DNA of 64,000 nt, taken from NCBI RefSeq assembly GCF_001263355.1, contig NZ_LGYO01000002.1:1-64000 (forward strand). Reading direction: 5' to 3'. The DNA is from Acetobacterium bakii. GTDB lineage: Bacteria > Bacillota > Clostridia > Eubacteriales > Eubacteriaceae. Positions 26,076-34,311 of this stretch are shown in pieces (positions within the stretch are counted from its first letter, which is position 1; each line of letters opens with the position of its first letter). A program made the position numbers and the translations under genes. The notes beneath the pieces are model-generated. The model saw only the letters and a program-made list of their open reading frames with translations. It was not told the DNA's origin and did no database searches.

Positions 26076-27461
26076 TTATAATCGTAACGAAACTTTATTG
26101 ATTGATTTTCCATGAACATCATGAAGTGCTTCCATAATAGCTTCGGACAAGGTTGGGTGTGGGTGGATTACATCCCCAAGTACTGCTGCCGTTAACCCCA
26201 GGTGTACAGCCACGGTTAACTCGGTCAGCAGATCAGTCGCCTCAGGCCCTACAATAGAAGCTCCGATAACCACATCTTTTTCATCAACAATCACTTTAAC
26301 CTGACCTTGAATTTTACCGATGATTTGGGCTTTTCCAAGCGCTCTAAAATCAAAACTTCCTATTTTATAAGGAATTCCCCTTTTCTGAGCTTCTTTTTCG
26401 GTTACCCCTACCGCTGCAACCTGGGGATCCGTATACACACATCGCGGTACCGCTTTATGAACCGCCGTTTTGTTTTTTCCCAACATATTTTCGGCCGCAA
26501 TAATGCCTTCTTTGGATGCTACATGGGCTAAAAATGGTGTGTTAATAAGATCCCCTACGGCATAAATCCCCTTTACACTGGTTTCCAGTGTATCATCGAC
26601 TTCAATATGACCCTGGCGATCAATTTTAATTCCTAATTCTTCCAGGTTAAGTCCTTTTAAATAGCTGCTTCGTCCAATGGAAAGCAGCATCATTTCTGCT
26701 TCTAAAATTTCTCCGTTTTTCAGTGTCACCACGACACCGGCGTCCTGAACATTTACGTCAGCAACACCATTGGCCGTGAATACTTTTATTTTTTCCCGTT
26801 TAAATTGTCGCAACAGCTGTTTTGCAACGCTCTCGTCCTCCACCATCAGGATCTGGTCTGCCATTTCCACGATCGTTATCTTTGTTCCCATCCGACTGAA
26901 AAATTGCCCCAGTTCACAACCGATCACGCCACCCCCAACAACAACCATGGATTTAGGCGGCATTTTTAAAGCCAGGGCTTCGGTACTGGTAATCACTTTT
27001 TTTCCGTCATAATGAAACATTTCCGGGCAGATGGGAGCGGAACCGGTCGCTAATAAAATTTTATCGCTGACCAGTTTTTCGACACTGCCATCATCATGCT
27101 TCACTTCAACTGTTTGAAAGTCGATCAATTTGCCGATACCACGAACTAAATTAATCCCGTTCGATTCGAACAGAAATTCAATTCCCTTAACCAAACCAGA
27201 TACCAGTTTGTCTTTTCGTTCAATAATTTGCTTTAGATCTACGGTCGTATGATCATTGAAGACGCCGAACTTTGCTGCTTCAAGTGACGTTGTCAAAACA
27301 TCTGCCGATGCCAGCAAAGCCTTGGTCGGAATACAACCAATATTAAGGCATGTTCCACCAACTACATTTTTCTCTATAACGGTCACTTCAGCACCTAATT
27401 TAGCTGCCATTATAGCCGCCTCATACCCACCCGGGCCCGCACCGATAATTGTAATTCTCAT
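26076..27461 (-). CDS. lpdA: Dihydrolipoamide dehydrogenase
   Basis: A 461-residue pyridine nucleotide-disulfide oxidoreductase: FAD loop GAGPGGYEAA, redox disulfide GGTCLNIGCIPTK (Cys40/Cys45), NAD loop GGGVIGCELG, and the C-terminal His-Glu dyad HPHPTLSEAI. It reoxidises dihydrolipoyl groups with NAD+ or runs in reverse. It follows the DGC/lipoyl-domain operon, separated by a terminator at 27496-27535 and about 180 bases, so the lipoyl domain encoded at 28452 is its natural partner. A close paralogue starts the right end of the window. Confidence 0.93.
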   Translation of the reverse strand: MRITIIGAGPGGYEAAIMAAKLGAEVTVIEKNVVGGTCLNIGCIPTKALLASADVLTTSLEAAKFGVFNDHTTVDLKQIIERKDKLVSGLVKGIEFLFESNGINLVRGIGKLIDFQTVEVKHDDGSVEKLVSDKILLATGSAPICPEMFHYDGKKVITSTEALALKMPPKSMVVVGGGVIGCELGQFFSRMGTKITIVEMADQILMVEDESVAKQLLRQFKREKIKVFTANGVADVNVQDAGVVVTLKNGEILEAEMMLLSIGRSSYLKGLNLEELGIKIDRQGHIEVDDTLETSVKGIYAVGDLINTPFLAHVASKEGIIAAENMLGKNKTAVHKAVPRCVYTDPQVAAVGVTEKEAQKRGIPYKIGSFDFRALGKAQIIGKIQGQVKVIVDEKDVVIGASIVGPEATDLLTELTVAVHLGLTAAVLGDVIHPHPTLSEAIMEALHDVHGKSINKVSLRL

Positions 27462-27495
27462 TTTTTCTCCCTTTTAATGAATGTTCATATTAATT

Positions 27496-27535
27496 AAAAA
27501 GTCATACCCTAAATATTGTGGGTATGACTTTTTTT
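27496..27535 (-). terminator. Intrinsic terminator of the DGC/lipoyl operon
   Basis: AAAAAGTCATACCC and GGGTATGACTTTTTTT flank a 10-base loop. A and T runs on both sides make it usable in either direction; leftward it ends the DGC operon before lpdA. Confidence 0.85.
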
Positions 27536-27645
27536 ACATAAAAGCTATCTATCAAATAATTCGAAACTTCTTAATATCGCAAAATCCCATTAAACTTAGA
27601 CTTAGTGAGTTCTTGTCTGAGCATTTAAATATACTCTTTTAGTTA

Positions 27646-28056
27646 TTAAACTGATTTCGCTAAAATCTCATCAAAGATTTCACATGTTTTATCTGCCGTT
27701 TTCTTTACATATTCCATATGTTCGGTGGTGAGATTCCGAGTAGACAGTGGTTTTTCAAGGGCTATTTCCGCGCCAATAATTTCTGCGACATCCACACTGC
27801 CAGCCACCTTATTGCTGTATTTTTCAATAGCACGTTTGGCGCAGCATTTTGAACACCCATCCACAGCTATTGTGGGGTATTTTTCCGCAAATTCCCGTTC
27901 TCCGCCGTCACCGGCAATAAAAAGGGGGAGACATAGGGTTGATACCATGCCAGGTTTCAGTTCTTCCATCATTTTTCGCACGGCTAACCGCGAAATGGTT
28001 CCACCCAGGCACTCTTCACCGCTGCATGAAATAATGCCAATTTTATCTAATATCAT
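27646..28056 (-). CDS. DGC-domain cysteine protein 1 (putative metal-binding)
   Basis: A 136-residue protein of the DGC type, named for its Asp-Gly-Cys motif, seen here as DGCSKCCAK at residues 66-74. Cysteines 11, 16, 42, 68, 71 and 72 give the expected set of thiols (SCSGEEC, TLCLPLF). The family is annotated as putatively zinc-binding and has no proven function. It is the last gene of a five-gene leftward operon, 2 bases before the next DGC gene upstream. The many thiols and the lipoyl partner suggest handling of persulfide, metal or metalloid; this is inference. Confidence 0.75.
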   Translation of the reverse strand: MILDKIGIISCSGEECLGGTISRLAVRKMMEELKPGMVSTLCLPLFIAGDGGEREFAEKYPTIAVDGCSKCCAKRAIEKYSNKVAGSVDVAEIIGAEIALEKPLSTRNLTTEHMEYVKKTADKTCEIFDEILAKSV

Positions 28057-28057
28057 A

Positions 28058-28459
28058 TCAGTTCACCCCCGCCTTGATTTCTTTGACCTCTTCTACCATG
28101 ATTTCTGCCAACTCCTCAGCATATTTCCAGCCATCTTCAGTAAGATAGGTTCCGGTTCCATGTTCTTCCCCGCGATGGGCCTTCATGAAATCTGGCACCT
28201 TATGGCTTTTTACAACGATTCCACCGGTTTCTTCCACACTTTTCTTAGAACAATATTTGGCACAACCATCCATGGTGATGCAGGTTTCGCCTTTTATCTT
28301 TTCCACCACTTCGTTATCTCCGGTGACGACATGGGCCAGACAGAGTGTTTCTGTATCATCGGGACATTTCTCCTGGGTTACCATTAGTGCGGACTCCCGA
28401 GCCAAAAGCCCAAATACTTTTCCAATCCCGCTACAGGGTATTACTTTAATTTTAGACAT
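28058..28459 (-). CDS. DGC-domain cysteine protein 2
   Basis: A 133-residue paralogue with Cys9, Cys32, Cys40, Cys60, Cys66 and Cys70 (VIPCSGIGK, DGCAKYCSKK). The ATG at 28459 is used rather than a TTG one codon earlier. It overlaps the end of the DGC-lipoyl gene by 8 bases, so translation is coupled. Residues 85-130 carry a segment (VPDFMKAHRGEEHGTGTYL) missing in protein 1, so the paralogues are probably not interchangeable. Confidence 0.75.
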   Translation of the reverse strand: MSKIKVIPCSGIGKVFGLLARESALMVTQEKCPDDTETLCLAHVVTGDNEVVEKIKGETCITMDGCAKYCSKKSVEETGGIVVKSHKVPDFMKAHRGEEHGTGTYLTEDGWKYAEELAEIMVEEVKEIKAGVN

Positions 28460-29300
28460 CAACTTCTTCTACCTTTCGTTGTAAAAATTTAAAATATGTC
28501 GGGCAATCGTGGAGCAGATCCTGATCTTCTTCGAAATCACTGAGGCGCACTTCCACCAGCCAGCCCTTTTCATAGGGACTTTCGTTGACTAGTTCCGGTG
28601 CGTCACTTAAGGCCGTATTGACCGCAACCACTGTGCCGGATACCGGTGAAATGATTTCGAAAACCGCTTTGCCGGATTCAATACTCCCCAGATCGTCAAA
28701 CTGTTCGAATTCATCACCGATTTCCGGGGGATCCACATAGAGAATGTCGGACAGATTCTGTTGGACATAATCGCTGACACCAATTCGGGCCATATTTCCT
28801 GACACTGTTACCCAACAGTCATTTTCATTGAAAAAATAATTGGATTTCGGTATCTTGAAAATAAATTTTCCATGAGAAAATGAATCATATGCCACGGATT
28901 CCGGTTCAATAAATTCCGACTCTGCCTGAACTGCGACGGAACTGCTTATTTTTTCCAGAACTTCCTGAACTACTGCTTTGCTATCCTCATCTTCTCGGAT
29001 TTCTACGCCCAGCTTGATGTTCAGAGCCTTGGCAACTTCGCTGACATTAACTTTTTCTTTAATGAAAAGCTCCAAATCCCCGGCCAGTTTACTGGCACAG
29101 CGGGTATTGCAGCCGTCAATAACGGTCAATTCACCACTTTCCAGAACTTTCTCGTAGCGGCTTTTGTTCTGGTTTAATAAAACCGGACAGATCAGCTCCA
29201 CCGCATCAGACTGGGCCAGTTGAAGGGCAACCCGACGGGAGACATCCCCGGCACACTTATCCAAACCATTACAGGGCAACACACAAATTGTCTTACTCAT
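28452..29300 (-). CDS. DGC domain fused to a GcvH-like lipoyl domain
   Basis: A 282-residue two-domain protein. Residues 1-95 are a DGC domain (Cys6, Cys10, Cys16, and DGCNTRCAS with Cys63 and Cys67). Residues ~145-275 match glycine-cleavage H protein: KSNYFFNENDCWV, ARIGVSDY, GSIESGKAVFEI with probable lipoyl-Lys211, SPVSGTVVAVN, and GWLVEVRLSD. True GcvH has ES-V-KA; here it is ES-G-KA. No gcvP or gcvT is nearby, so glycine cleavage is unlikely. The swinging lipoyl arm could carry electrons or sulfur between the DGC cysteines, the ferredoxin and dihydrolipoamide dehydrogenase. Confidence 0.8.
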   Translation of the reverse strand: MSKTICVLPCNGLDKCAGDVSRRVALQLAQSDAVELICPVLLNQNKSRYEKVLESGELTVIDGCNTRCASKLAGDLELFIKEKVNVSEVAKALNIKLGVEIREDEDSKAVVQEVLEKISSSVAVQAESEFIEPESVAYDSFSHGKFIFKIPKSNYFFNENDCWVTVSGNMARIGVSDYVQQNLSDILYVDPPEIGDEFEQFDDLGSIESGKAVFEIISPVSGTVVAVNTALSDAPELVNESPYEKGWLVEVRLSDFEEDQDLLHDCPTYFKFLQRKVEEVDV

Positions 29301-29595
29301 CTTCTTTCGCCTGTTTTTCTGCCTTGCGTATGGCTTTTATCATATTTGTCGTTTCTGGCTTGTCCGGAAAGGTAATGGCATCCGGTCCACAGGTTTTACT
29401 GCAGGCGCGGCAAAAGACCACACAGTTATTAGGGTTTTTCACCTTTAGTTTAGGTTTGGCGTTTTCATCTACTTCAAAAACCTGATGAGGACAGAATTTT
29501 ACACAATCCATACAATCATTGCATTTTGAAAAATCGATTCGGGGAGACCAATCGATACGATCCCGTTCTACTCCCATAAAAGTTGATTCGCTCAT
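29293..29595 (-). CDS. Ferredoxin-like protein with two [4Fe-4S] motifs
   Basis: A 100-residue protein. The first motif is Cys25, Cys28, Cys31, Cys35 (CNDCMDCVKFCP). The second is Cys58, Cys62, Cys65, Cys69 (CVVFCRACSKTCG), with a CX3C opening instead of CX2C. It is likely an intracellular low-potential electron carrier for the neighbouring cysteine proteins. It overlaps the DGC-lipoyl gene by 8 bases and starts 2 bases after the HdrA-like gene. Confidence 0.85.
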   Translation of the reverse strand: MSESTFMGVERDRIDWSPRIDFSKCNDCMDCVKFCPHQVFEVDENAKPKLKVKNPNNCVVFCRACSKTCGPDAITFPDKPETTNMIKAIRKAEKQAKEDE

Positions 29596-29597
29596 AA

Positions 29598-29969
29598 CTA
29601 TACCTCGTATCCCATTTCTTCCAATTTTTTTTCTACCACTTCAAAGGCTTGATCGTTGGTCATATCCCGTATGTCCAGCATAACGGCATCTTCTTCTATA
29701 TTAAGCCCTGCTTCTTTAAAAGCATCTTTAAACATCTTACGCTGCATGTTAGGGGCACAGGCTCCGATGATTACTTTACGATGAGCTTTTAAGAAATCTG
29801 CTAAAAAACGATCTCCATCCTCTTCACATAGCTGCGGATGAATAAAAGCATATTCCACTGGCAATTCAATTCGTACCTGATTGATAAAATCCCAAATATC
29901 CATGGCTTGAAATCCCGGACATTTTCCGGTACAGACACACATAATAAAACCTGGTAATTCCTGACTCAT
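29598..29969 (-). CDS. HdrA-like N-terminal-domain cysteine protein
   Basis: A 123-residue protein; ATG at 29969 is preferred to a GTG at 29978. It starts with Cys11, Cys13 and Cys17 (IMCVCTGKCPGF), and has HPQLCEEDG and a VIIGACAPNMQRKMF segment. This order matches the N-terminal iron-sulfur domain of heterodisulfide reductase subunit A, where a cysteine set binds a [4Fe-4S] cluster, but the flavin domain is missing. It is the first gene of the operon, ~48 bases after a consensus promoter. HdrA, ferredoxin and lipoyl modules together recall the sulfur-trafficking sHdr/LbpA systems; homology to those is not shown. Confidence 0.65.
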   Translation of the reverse strand: MSQELPGFIMCVCTGKCPGFQAMDIWDFINQVRIELPVEYAFIHPQLCEEDGDRFLADFLKAHRKVIIGACAPNMQRKMFKDAFKEAGLNIEEDAVMLDIRDMTNDQAFEVVEKKLEEMGYEV

Positions 29970-30016
29970 TTCTTCCACCCCGTTTATAATATAATTATTT
30001 CCTTATGAATAATGTC

Positions 30017-30045
30017 ATTATACGCCTCTCATTTATAGGTGTCAA
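30017..30045 (-). promoter_or_regulatory. Consensus sigma-A promoter of the DGC/lipoyl operon
   Basis: Leftward TTGACA at 30040-30045, exactly 17 bases, TATAAT at 30017-30022: a perfect match. This suggests strong expression kept off by a repressor. Confidence 0.85.
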
Positions 30046-30069
30046 GTGTAATAGATAAAGTTTGCATTC

Positions 30070-30089
30070 TTATAAGTAAATGCTTATAA
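30070..30089. promoter_or_regulatory. Inverted repeat upstream of the DGC/lipoyl promoter
   Basis: TTATAAG, 6-base spacer, CTTATAA, located between the operon and the divergent DGC gene. It differs from the ATAATCATAT repeat of the ars promoters, so a different regulator may bind. It lies 25 bases upstream of the -35 element. Confidence 0.45.
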
Positions 30090-30218
30090 TGTTATTAAAT
30101 AGCCTCCGATATTCTAATCTGATGTGTTCAATTACTGTGAAATATAATGGATCAAACCGCATCAGAATTTTTTGAGACGCTTGATTCTAATTTAACTGAA
30201 GAGAGAAGGTAACTTATT

Positions 30219-30584
30219 ATGAAAATTAAAATCTATCCCTGTCCCGGGCATTGCAACGTCAGCATGATGACAAAAACCGTTGCCCAGTATTTTGGTATTG
30301 TTGATGAGGAAAACATCACCATCCTCCCTCATGTGAGCATGAATATTCTCCAGGAGATCGAAGCGTCCGATGACACAGTAAAATATATCGCCATGAATGG
30401 CTGTCCATCAACCTGTGCCTCTATGGCCTATGAAGATATAGGTTATAAACTCTATGATGAAATTGTCATGACCCCGGATCATGATCTTAAACACAATGAA
30501 AAATATGCCAATCTGGATGATCTTGACGCAGAAATCGAACACGCTCAGCAAGCACTTGATAAAATCATTGAAAGCTATCAATAA
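30219..30584 (+). CDS. DGC-type cysteine protein 4, divergent
   Basis: A 121-residue protein with Cys8 and Cys12 (YPCPGHCN) and a NGCPSTCAS motif (Cys ~67 and 71) that corresponds to the DGC motif with Asn replacing Asp. It lacks the third cysteine region of the other DGC proteins. It is transcribed away from the operon across ~240 bases, with a GAAGG site before its ATG and a TATAAT at ~30142. Its shared thiol pattern and shared control region suggest the same pathway. Confidence 0.65.
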   Translation: MKIKIYPCPGHCNVSMMTKTVAQYFGIVDEENITILPHVSMNILQEIEASDDTVKYIAMNGCPSTCASMAYEDIGYKLYDEIVMTPDHDLKHNEKYANLDDLDAEIEHAQQALDKIIESYQ

Positions 30585-31103
30585 ATATTTTAGTATTTTA
30601 AAACCATTACAATTTCTAAAATTACCATAGGTTAGTGTCGGTTCGGAATCTTCACATACCCAGTAGGTGTCGATGACAGTGGAAGCGTTGACATGCATGG
30701 CCACTTCTGCATCCTCCGCAGTTGTAAGACGCAACAGACGTTTGAGCAATCTTGAATTAACCCGATGCCTGTCAATGGCTCGACTTTCAAGCCACTCGAT
30801 TAAATCACCGTTCAACTGCAAATAAAGTGGCAGTAAGCTTGGCTTTATGGATATATCTTATTATTTTCAATACAGGCGATTTGCGTATCCTGGCTCATTA
30901 AATAACCATGTTATTCTCTTCATGCCTTACTCCTTGTCCTATTTATTTTATTGGCTTTATATTTTCTTTTATTTTATCATTATCTCTTATTTTTATCACT
31001 ATAAACCTCCCATTTTATTTTTATTGACAAATTAATTGTTAATTATGCAATTATCAACTTTAAGCACAGATCCATAAAAAGCATCAATTACGCTGCAATA
31101 GAA
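30585..31103. other. Decayed stretch between the DGC gene and the kinase pseudogene
   Basis: Apart from the HipA-like fragment at 30632-30840 nothing intact is seen. From 30850 to 31030 the DNA is T-rich without a coding pattern. From about 31030 the frame of the kinase pseudogene already reads as protein (NYAAIEMTRGN). Confidence 0.4.
30632..30840 (-). pseudogene. Fragment of a HipA-like protein
   Basis: Read leftward the frame gives LQLNGDLIEWLESRAIDRHR, ...LLKRLLRLTT and VIDTYWVCEDSE. The EWL-x-RxI and DTYWV patterns are typical of the N-terminal part of HipA/CtkA-like kinases and their phage relatives. It lacks a start with a ribosome site and loses similarity after about 70 residues, then runs into the antisense of the DGC gene. 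Assignment is by pattern recognition only. Confidence 0.45.
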
Positions 31104-32249
31104 ATGACACGTGGTAACTATGAGATCAGCACCAATATTCGACAAAATGATGAAATCGGTCAGTTAAGCAAATCTTTAGATATGCTCTCAGCTAAACTGA
31201 ACTTTTCCATAAATAAAATATTTGAGGAAAAAGAAAAACTGGACGATATTATTTCAAGAATACCAGAAGGTATTATTGCTTATGATATTGATCTATCTCT
31301 TATCAATTACAATCAATCGTTGCTCTCGCTTTATGGGTATTCAAGCAAAACAGATATTGAAAACCAACTTAAACTAGATCTCGAAAAGCAAGGTCTGCTT
31401 GCCATGTTATTGAATACTATGGCAACAAATAAAAAGCAAACTATTATAAACGCCTGGCGATATCAAATTCTCAAATATACATTCACACCCGTAAAAAATA
31501 ATTGTTCTGCAACAACCGGGGTTGTCATATTAATCCAGGATATCAGTGAAGGTGAGAAACTTGAGAAGATGCGCAAAGACTTTATTGCAAATGTTTCACA
31601 TGAGCTAAGAACACCATTAACTCTCATCCAAGGATCCGTAGAAGCCATAATTGATGAAACAGTAACTTCTGCTGAAGAAACTAAAAAATACCACAAGAGA
31701 ATTCTCCATGAAACACTGAGACTTGAACGAATCGTAAGTGACCTTCTCGATTTGAGCCGAATTGATGTTGGTAAAATGTCCTTTACACTCGTCCCCAGCG
31801 ATTTTTAAAATTTAACAATTGATGTCATAAACAGCTTAAAAAAAATAGCACACAATAAAGATATCTTAATTGAATTTTATACTCCAGATAAAATTCCGAA
31901 AATTGAAGCCGATTATGGTCGTATTCAACAGGTGTTGATTATTTTTATAGATAATGCCATTAAGTATTCTAAGCATTCTACAAAGATTGAGTTGACTATA
32001 GAAGTCAGCGAATATGTCTATTTAAAAATCGCAGATTCTGGAATTGGTATTTCTGAGGAAGACTTACCATTTGTTTGGGAAAGATTTTTTCAAGTGGATA
32101 AATCCAGAAGCGTTCCAAACAATGGCATTGGTCTTGGTCTATCTATCGCAAAAATGATTATAGAGGGGCACAATGGAGTCGCAAAAATAGAAAGCGAACT
32201 AAACAAAAGCACAACAATTATTTTTGGTCTTCCCTATATTAAAAGTTAG
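31104..32249 (+). pseudogene. Sensor histidine kinase with an in-frame stop and missing N terminus
   Basis: The frame starts in the second half of a HAMP domain (NDEIGQLSKSLDML), has a PAS-like region (~residues 45-150), the phospho-His box (FIANVSHELRTPL) and then TAA at 31806-31808. The same frame continues for 147 codons with the N box (DNAIKYSK), G1 (DSGIGI) and G2 (NGIGLGLSIAK). The membrane and sensor regions before HAMP are absent. Two defects make it a pseudogene unless the stop is read through. No response regulator gene is present. Confidence 0.85.
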
Positions 32250-32336
32250 TTAATTGCAAAATAACAGAATAATGCTAAAGATAAGACGTAATCTAACTTT
32301 TTTATCTTTAGTAAAACGAAAGGAATATTTATAGAT

Positions 32337-32796
32337 ATGAACGCATGTTTTAGTTTCAAGCCAGGTTATTCTGACCTAACGAGTGGAATAACAGATTTGT
32401 TTGTTATTTTACCCGTTACAATTATCATTTTAGTAATTGTATTACTCAACAAAAATTCAAATTCAGATTGTATGTATTCCGAAATATAATGAACTTCTAA
32501 ATATGTTGAAGGAGAGATATGCAAAAGGCGACATTGCTGCTGATGACTACCGTGAACGAAGCATGATTCTTGAAGATGAATATTATCAAGATGATTACTG
32601 GCTGTATGCGGAAAATGCAGAAATGATTCAATTCAAAGAAAAATATGTAAAAGGAGAAATTGATTCGCAGGAATACATTGAAAAAAGAACTGCCATTAAA
32701 AAACTACATAACACATCTCCTTTAAATATACTAAAAGAAAGATTTGATAATGGCGAAATTTCTGCAACAGAGTATAAAAAAATCAGAAATGAATAA
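32337..32796 (+). pseudogene. Frameshifted membrane protein with three SHOCT motifs
   Basis: The first frame (32337-32489, 50 codons) has one membrane helix (LFVILPVTIIILVIVLL) and a polar KNSNSD end. A second frame, shifted by one base, continues to 32796 with three short SHOCT-type helical hairpins: LLNMLKERYAKGDIAADDY, IQFKEKYVKGEIDSQEY and LNILKERFDNGEISATEY. Membrane helix plus SHOCT is the usual order for small proteins beside two-component systems, so one ancestral gene is likely. The junction is near 32485. Confidence 0.7.
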
Positions 32797-32797
32797 C

Positions 32798-32900
32798 AAA
32801 AAACGCCCCGCTGATGGCTCTGCAAAGCGGTTTTTGTGAGTTTAAATTCGGTGTCCCTTCAGGGCTTCGAACCTTGGACCCCTTGATTACGAATCAGCAG
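32798..32900 (-). repeat. tRNA-Lys-type 3' half with hairpin, copy A (degenerate)
   Basis: The 45-nt tRNA half lies at 32849-32893, followed leftward by the GC-rich hairpin at 32798-32836. The anticodon-loop position reads CGT instead of CTT, the T stem has a mismatch and the CCA end is CCG, so this copy is the most decayed. No tRNA 5' half is present. Same orientation as copies B, C and D. Confidence 0.7.
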
Positions 32901-32991
32901 TAAAACGGCATGTTAAAGCCATCTATTCTTTACATACATATTTCCGACGCTTTTCATCATAATCTGGATCACTGCAAAAAATACCGTAATT

Positions 32992-33741
32992 TTAATTACG
33001 GTATTCGTACTTTAATTTAATTTTATCACCACGAAAAATTACCTTTGAATACTCAAAAGGCTTATCATCCTTATCATAAAGAATATCCTCTAAAACAAGA
33101 AGCGGAAATCCATGAGGAACTTTAAAAAGTTTGCTCTCTTTTTTCGAAGCCGTAACCGACTCAAAAGTTTCCATGACCCGGCTGGGTTTTAAATTATACT
33201 CTTTTTCAAGAAGCACACAAAGCTGTTCTTCTTCAAGAGCACGTTCACTTAGATTCTTACACAAATTATAAGGAATCCGCGAATAATGAAGGCTAATGGG
33301 CTCACCTTTTAAAAAACGCAGTCGCTCTATTTCCAGTATTGGAGACCCCTGTGGACATTGCAGACGATTTGCGACACTCAACGAGGCTTTTTTTTCTGTA
33401 ACATTTAAAAGCTCTGTGGTAATTTCATATCCCATTCTCTCCAATTGCTCTCTAAAGCCCATATATGCTAGAGATTCCGCCATTATCTTGGGTTCTGCAA
33501 CGAAGGTGCCCTTTCCAGGAACGCGATAGAGAACACCATCCTGTACCAATTGTGAACATGCTGAACGGATTGTCATGCGACTAACCCCGTATAACCGATT
33601 CATTTCATTCTCAGATGGTATGGCTGTGTTCCGCTTCCAAATGCCTTCTTCGATATTATTCCGAATTAACTCTTCCAATTGTATGTACAATGGTTTCGGG
33701 TTTTCTCGCTTAATTTTGTACATATCAATACTTCCTTCCAT
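32992..33741 (-). CDS. GntR-family regulator with UTRA domain (HutC subfamily)
   Basis: A 249-residue regulator. Residues ~10-75 are the GntR winged helix (LYIQLEELIRNNIEEG, AIPSENEMNRLYGVSRMTIR, DGVLYRVPGKGTFV). Residues ~95-245 are a UTRA ligand domain, with the ERLRFLKGEPISLH strand typical of sugar-phosphate sensing members. GAGGAG is 5-6 bases before ATG 33741. It probably controls the split-transketolase operon, whose promoter carries a 40-base palindrome (39575-39614). Confidence 0.9.
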   Translation of the reverse strand: MEGSIDMYKIKRENPKPLYIQLEELIRNNIEEGIWKRNTAIPSENEMNRLYGVSRMTIRSACSQLVQDGVLYRVPGKGTFVAEPKIMAESLAYMGFREQLERMGYEITTELLNVTEKKASLSVANRLQCPQGSPILEIERLRFLKGEPISLHYSRIPYNLCKNLSERALEEEQLCVLLEKEYNLKPSRVMETFESVTASKKESKLFKVPHGFPLLVLEDILYDKDDKPFEYSKVIFRGDKIKLKYEYRN

Positions 33742-33836
33742 AAAACTCCTCTGAGCAGCTTATTTAACAAAATTTCTCTTATTTTATCATAGACGTTATA
33801 GAATTTAAAGAATTATCCGCTAAAATTGATCTATTT

Positions 33837-33977
33837 CTATTTATTTAATTTGGCAAATTCGGTATTTTTACATGGGTACTCTCCGTATCCTTTTCCATAG
33901 ATTTTGCCTTCTTTATTAAGAATCATCGCTTTTGCACCAGTTGTTCCCACATCAATACCGATTAAATACTTATCCAT
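33837..33977 (-). pseudogene. N-terminal fragment of an FGGY carbohydrate kinase
   Basis: An ATG near 33977 with GGAG upstream gives 46 residues, starting MDKYLIGIDVGTTGAKAMIL, the phosphate-1 motif of FGGY kinases, then stopping after EFAKLNK. The intact family is ~500 residues, as in the kinase at 43675. It is a remnant or deletion joint. Further upstream (34110-34210) another short coding-like stretch (YIGTGLDYPFEAPF) ends in a stop and is unassigned. Confidence 0.75.
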
Positions 33978-34311
33978 ATTCAAATTCTCCTTTATCATCT
34001 TAAAAACTTGCCATTTTATTAACGTATTTATCATTAACACAAACTCAGAAGGAATTTTTTTCGAAATTATCGGAAAATACTTTTTGTCCAATATTTCGAA
34101 CGCACCTAGATGCCAATGAGTTCATCTCCGGCGGCAAATGGTGCTTCAAAGGGATAATCCAGGCCGGTACCAATATATATGTCTGTTCCTTACAAGAATC
34201 TATCATAGTTCCATCCTAATAGAAAATAATATACTGATACTCATTGGGTTCCTTGTCTTTTTATTATCATTACCAGCCTGAATTAAATATTTTTAGCTTT
34301 TAAGAAACCGA

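Noticed and set aside
28452-29300. Glycine cleavage H protein
   Set aside because: The lipoyl domain is fused to a DGC domain, and no gcvP, gcvT or glycine riboswitch is nearby.
30408-30821. 137-codon leftward frame over the divergent DGC gene
   Set aside because: Its left half is antisense to a clear cysteine-protein gene; only the right part resembles HipA and is listed as a fragment.
32337-32796. Programmed frameshift in the SHOCT protein
   Set aside because: No slippery heptamer with a downstream stem was recognised, and neighbouring genes are also broken, so mutation is simpler.
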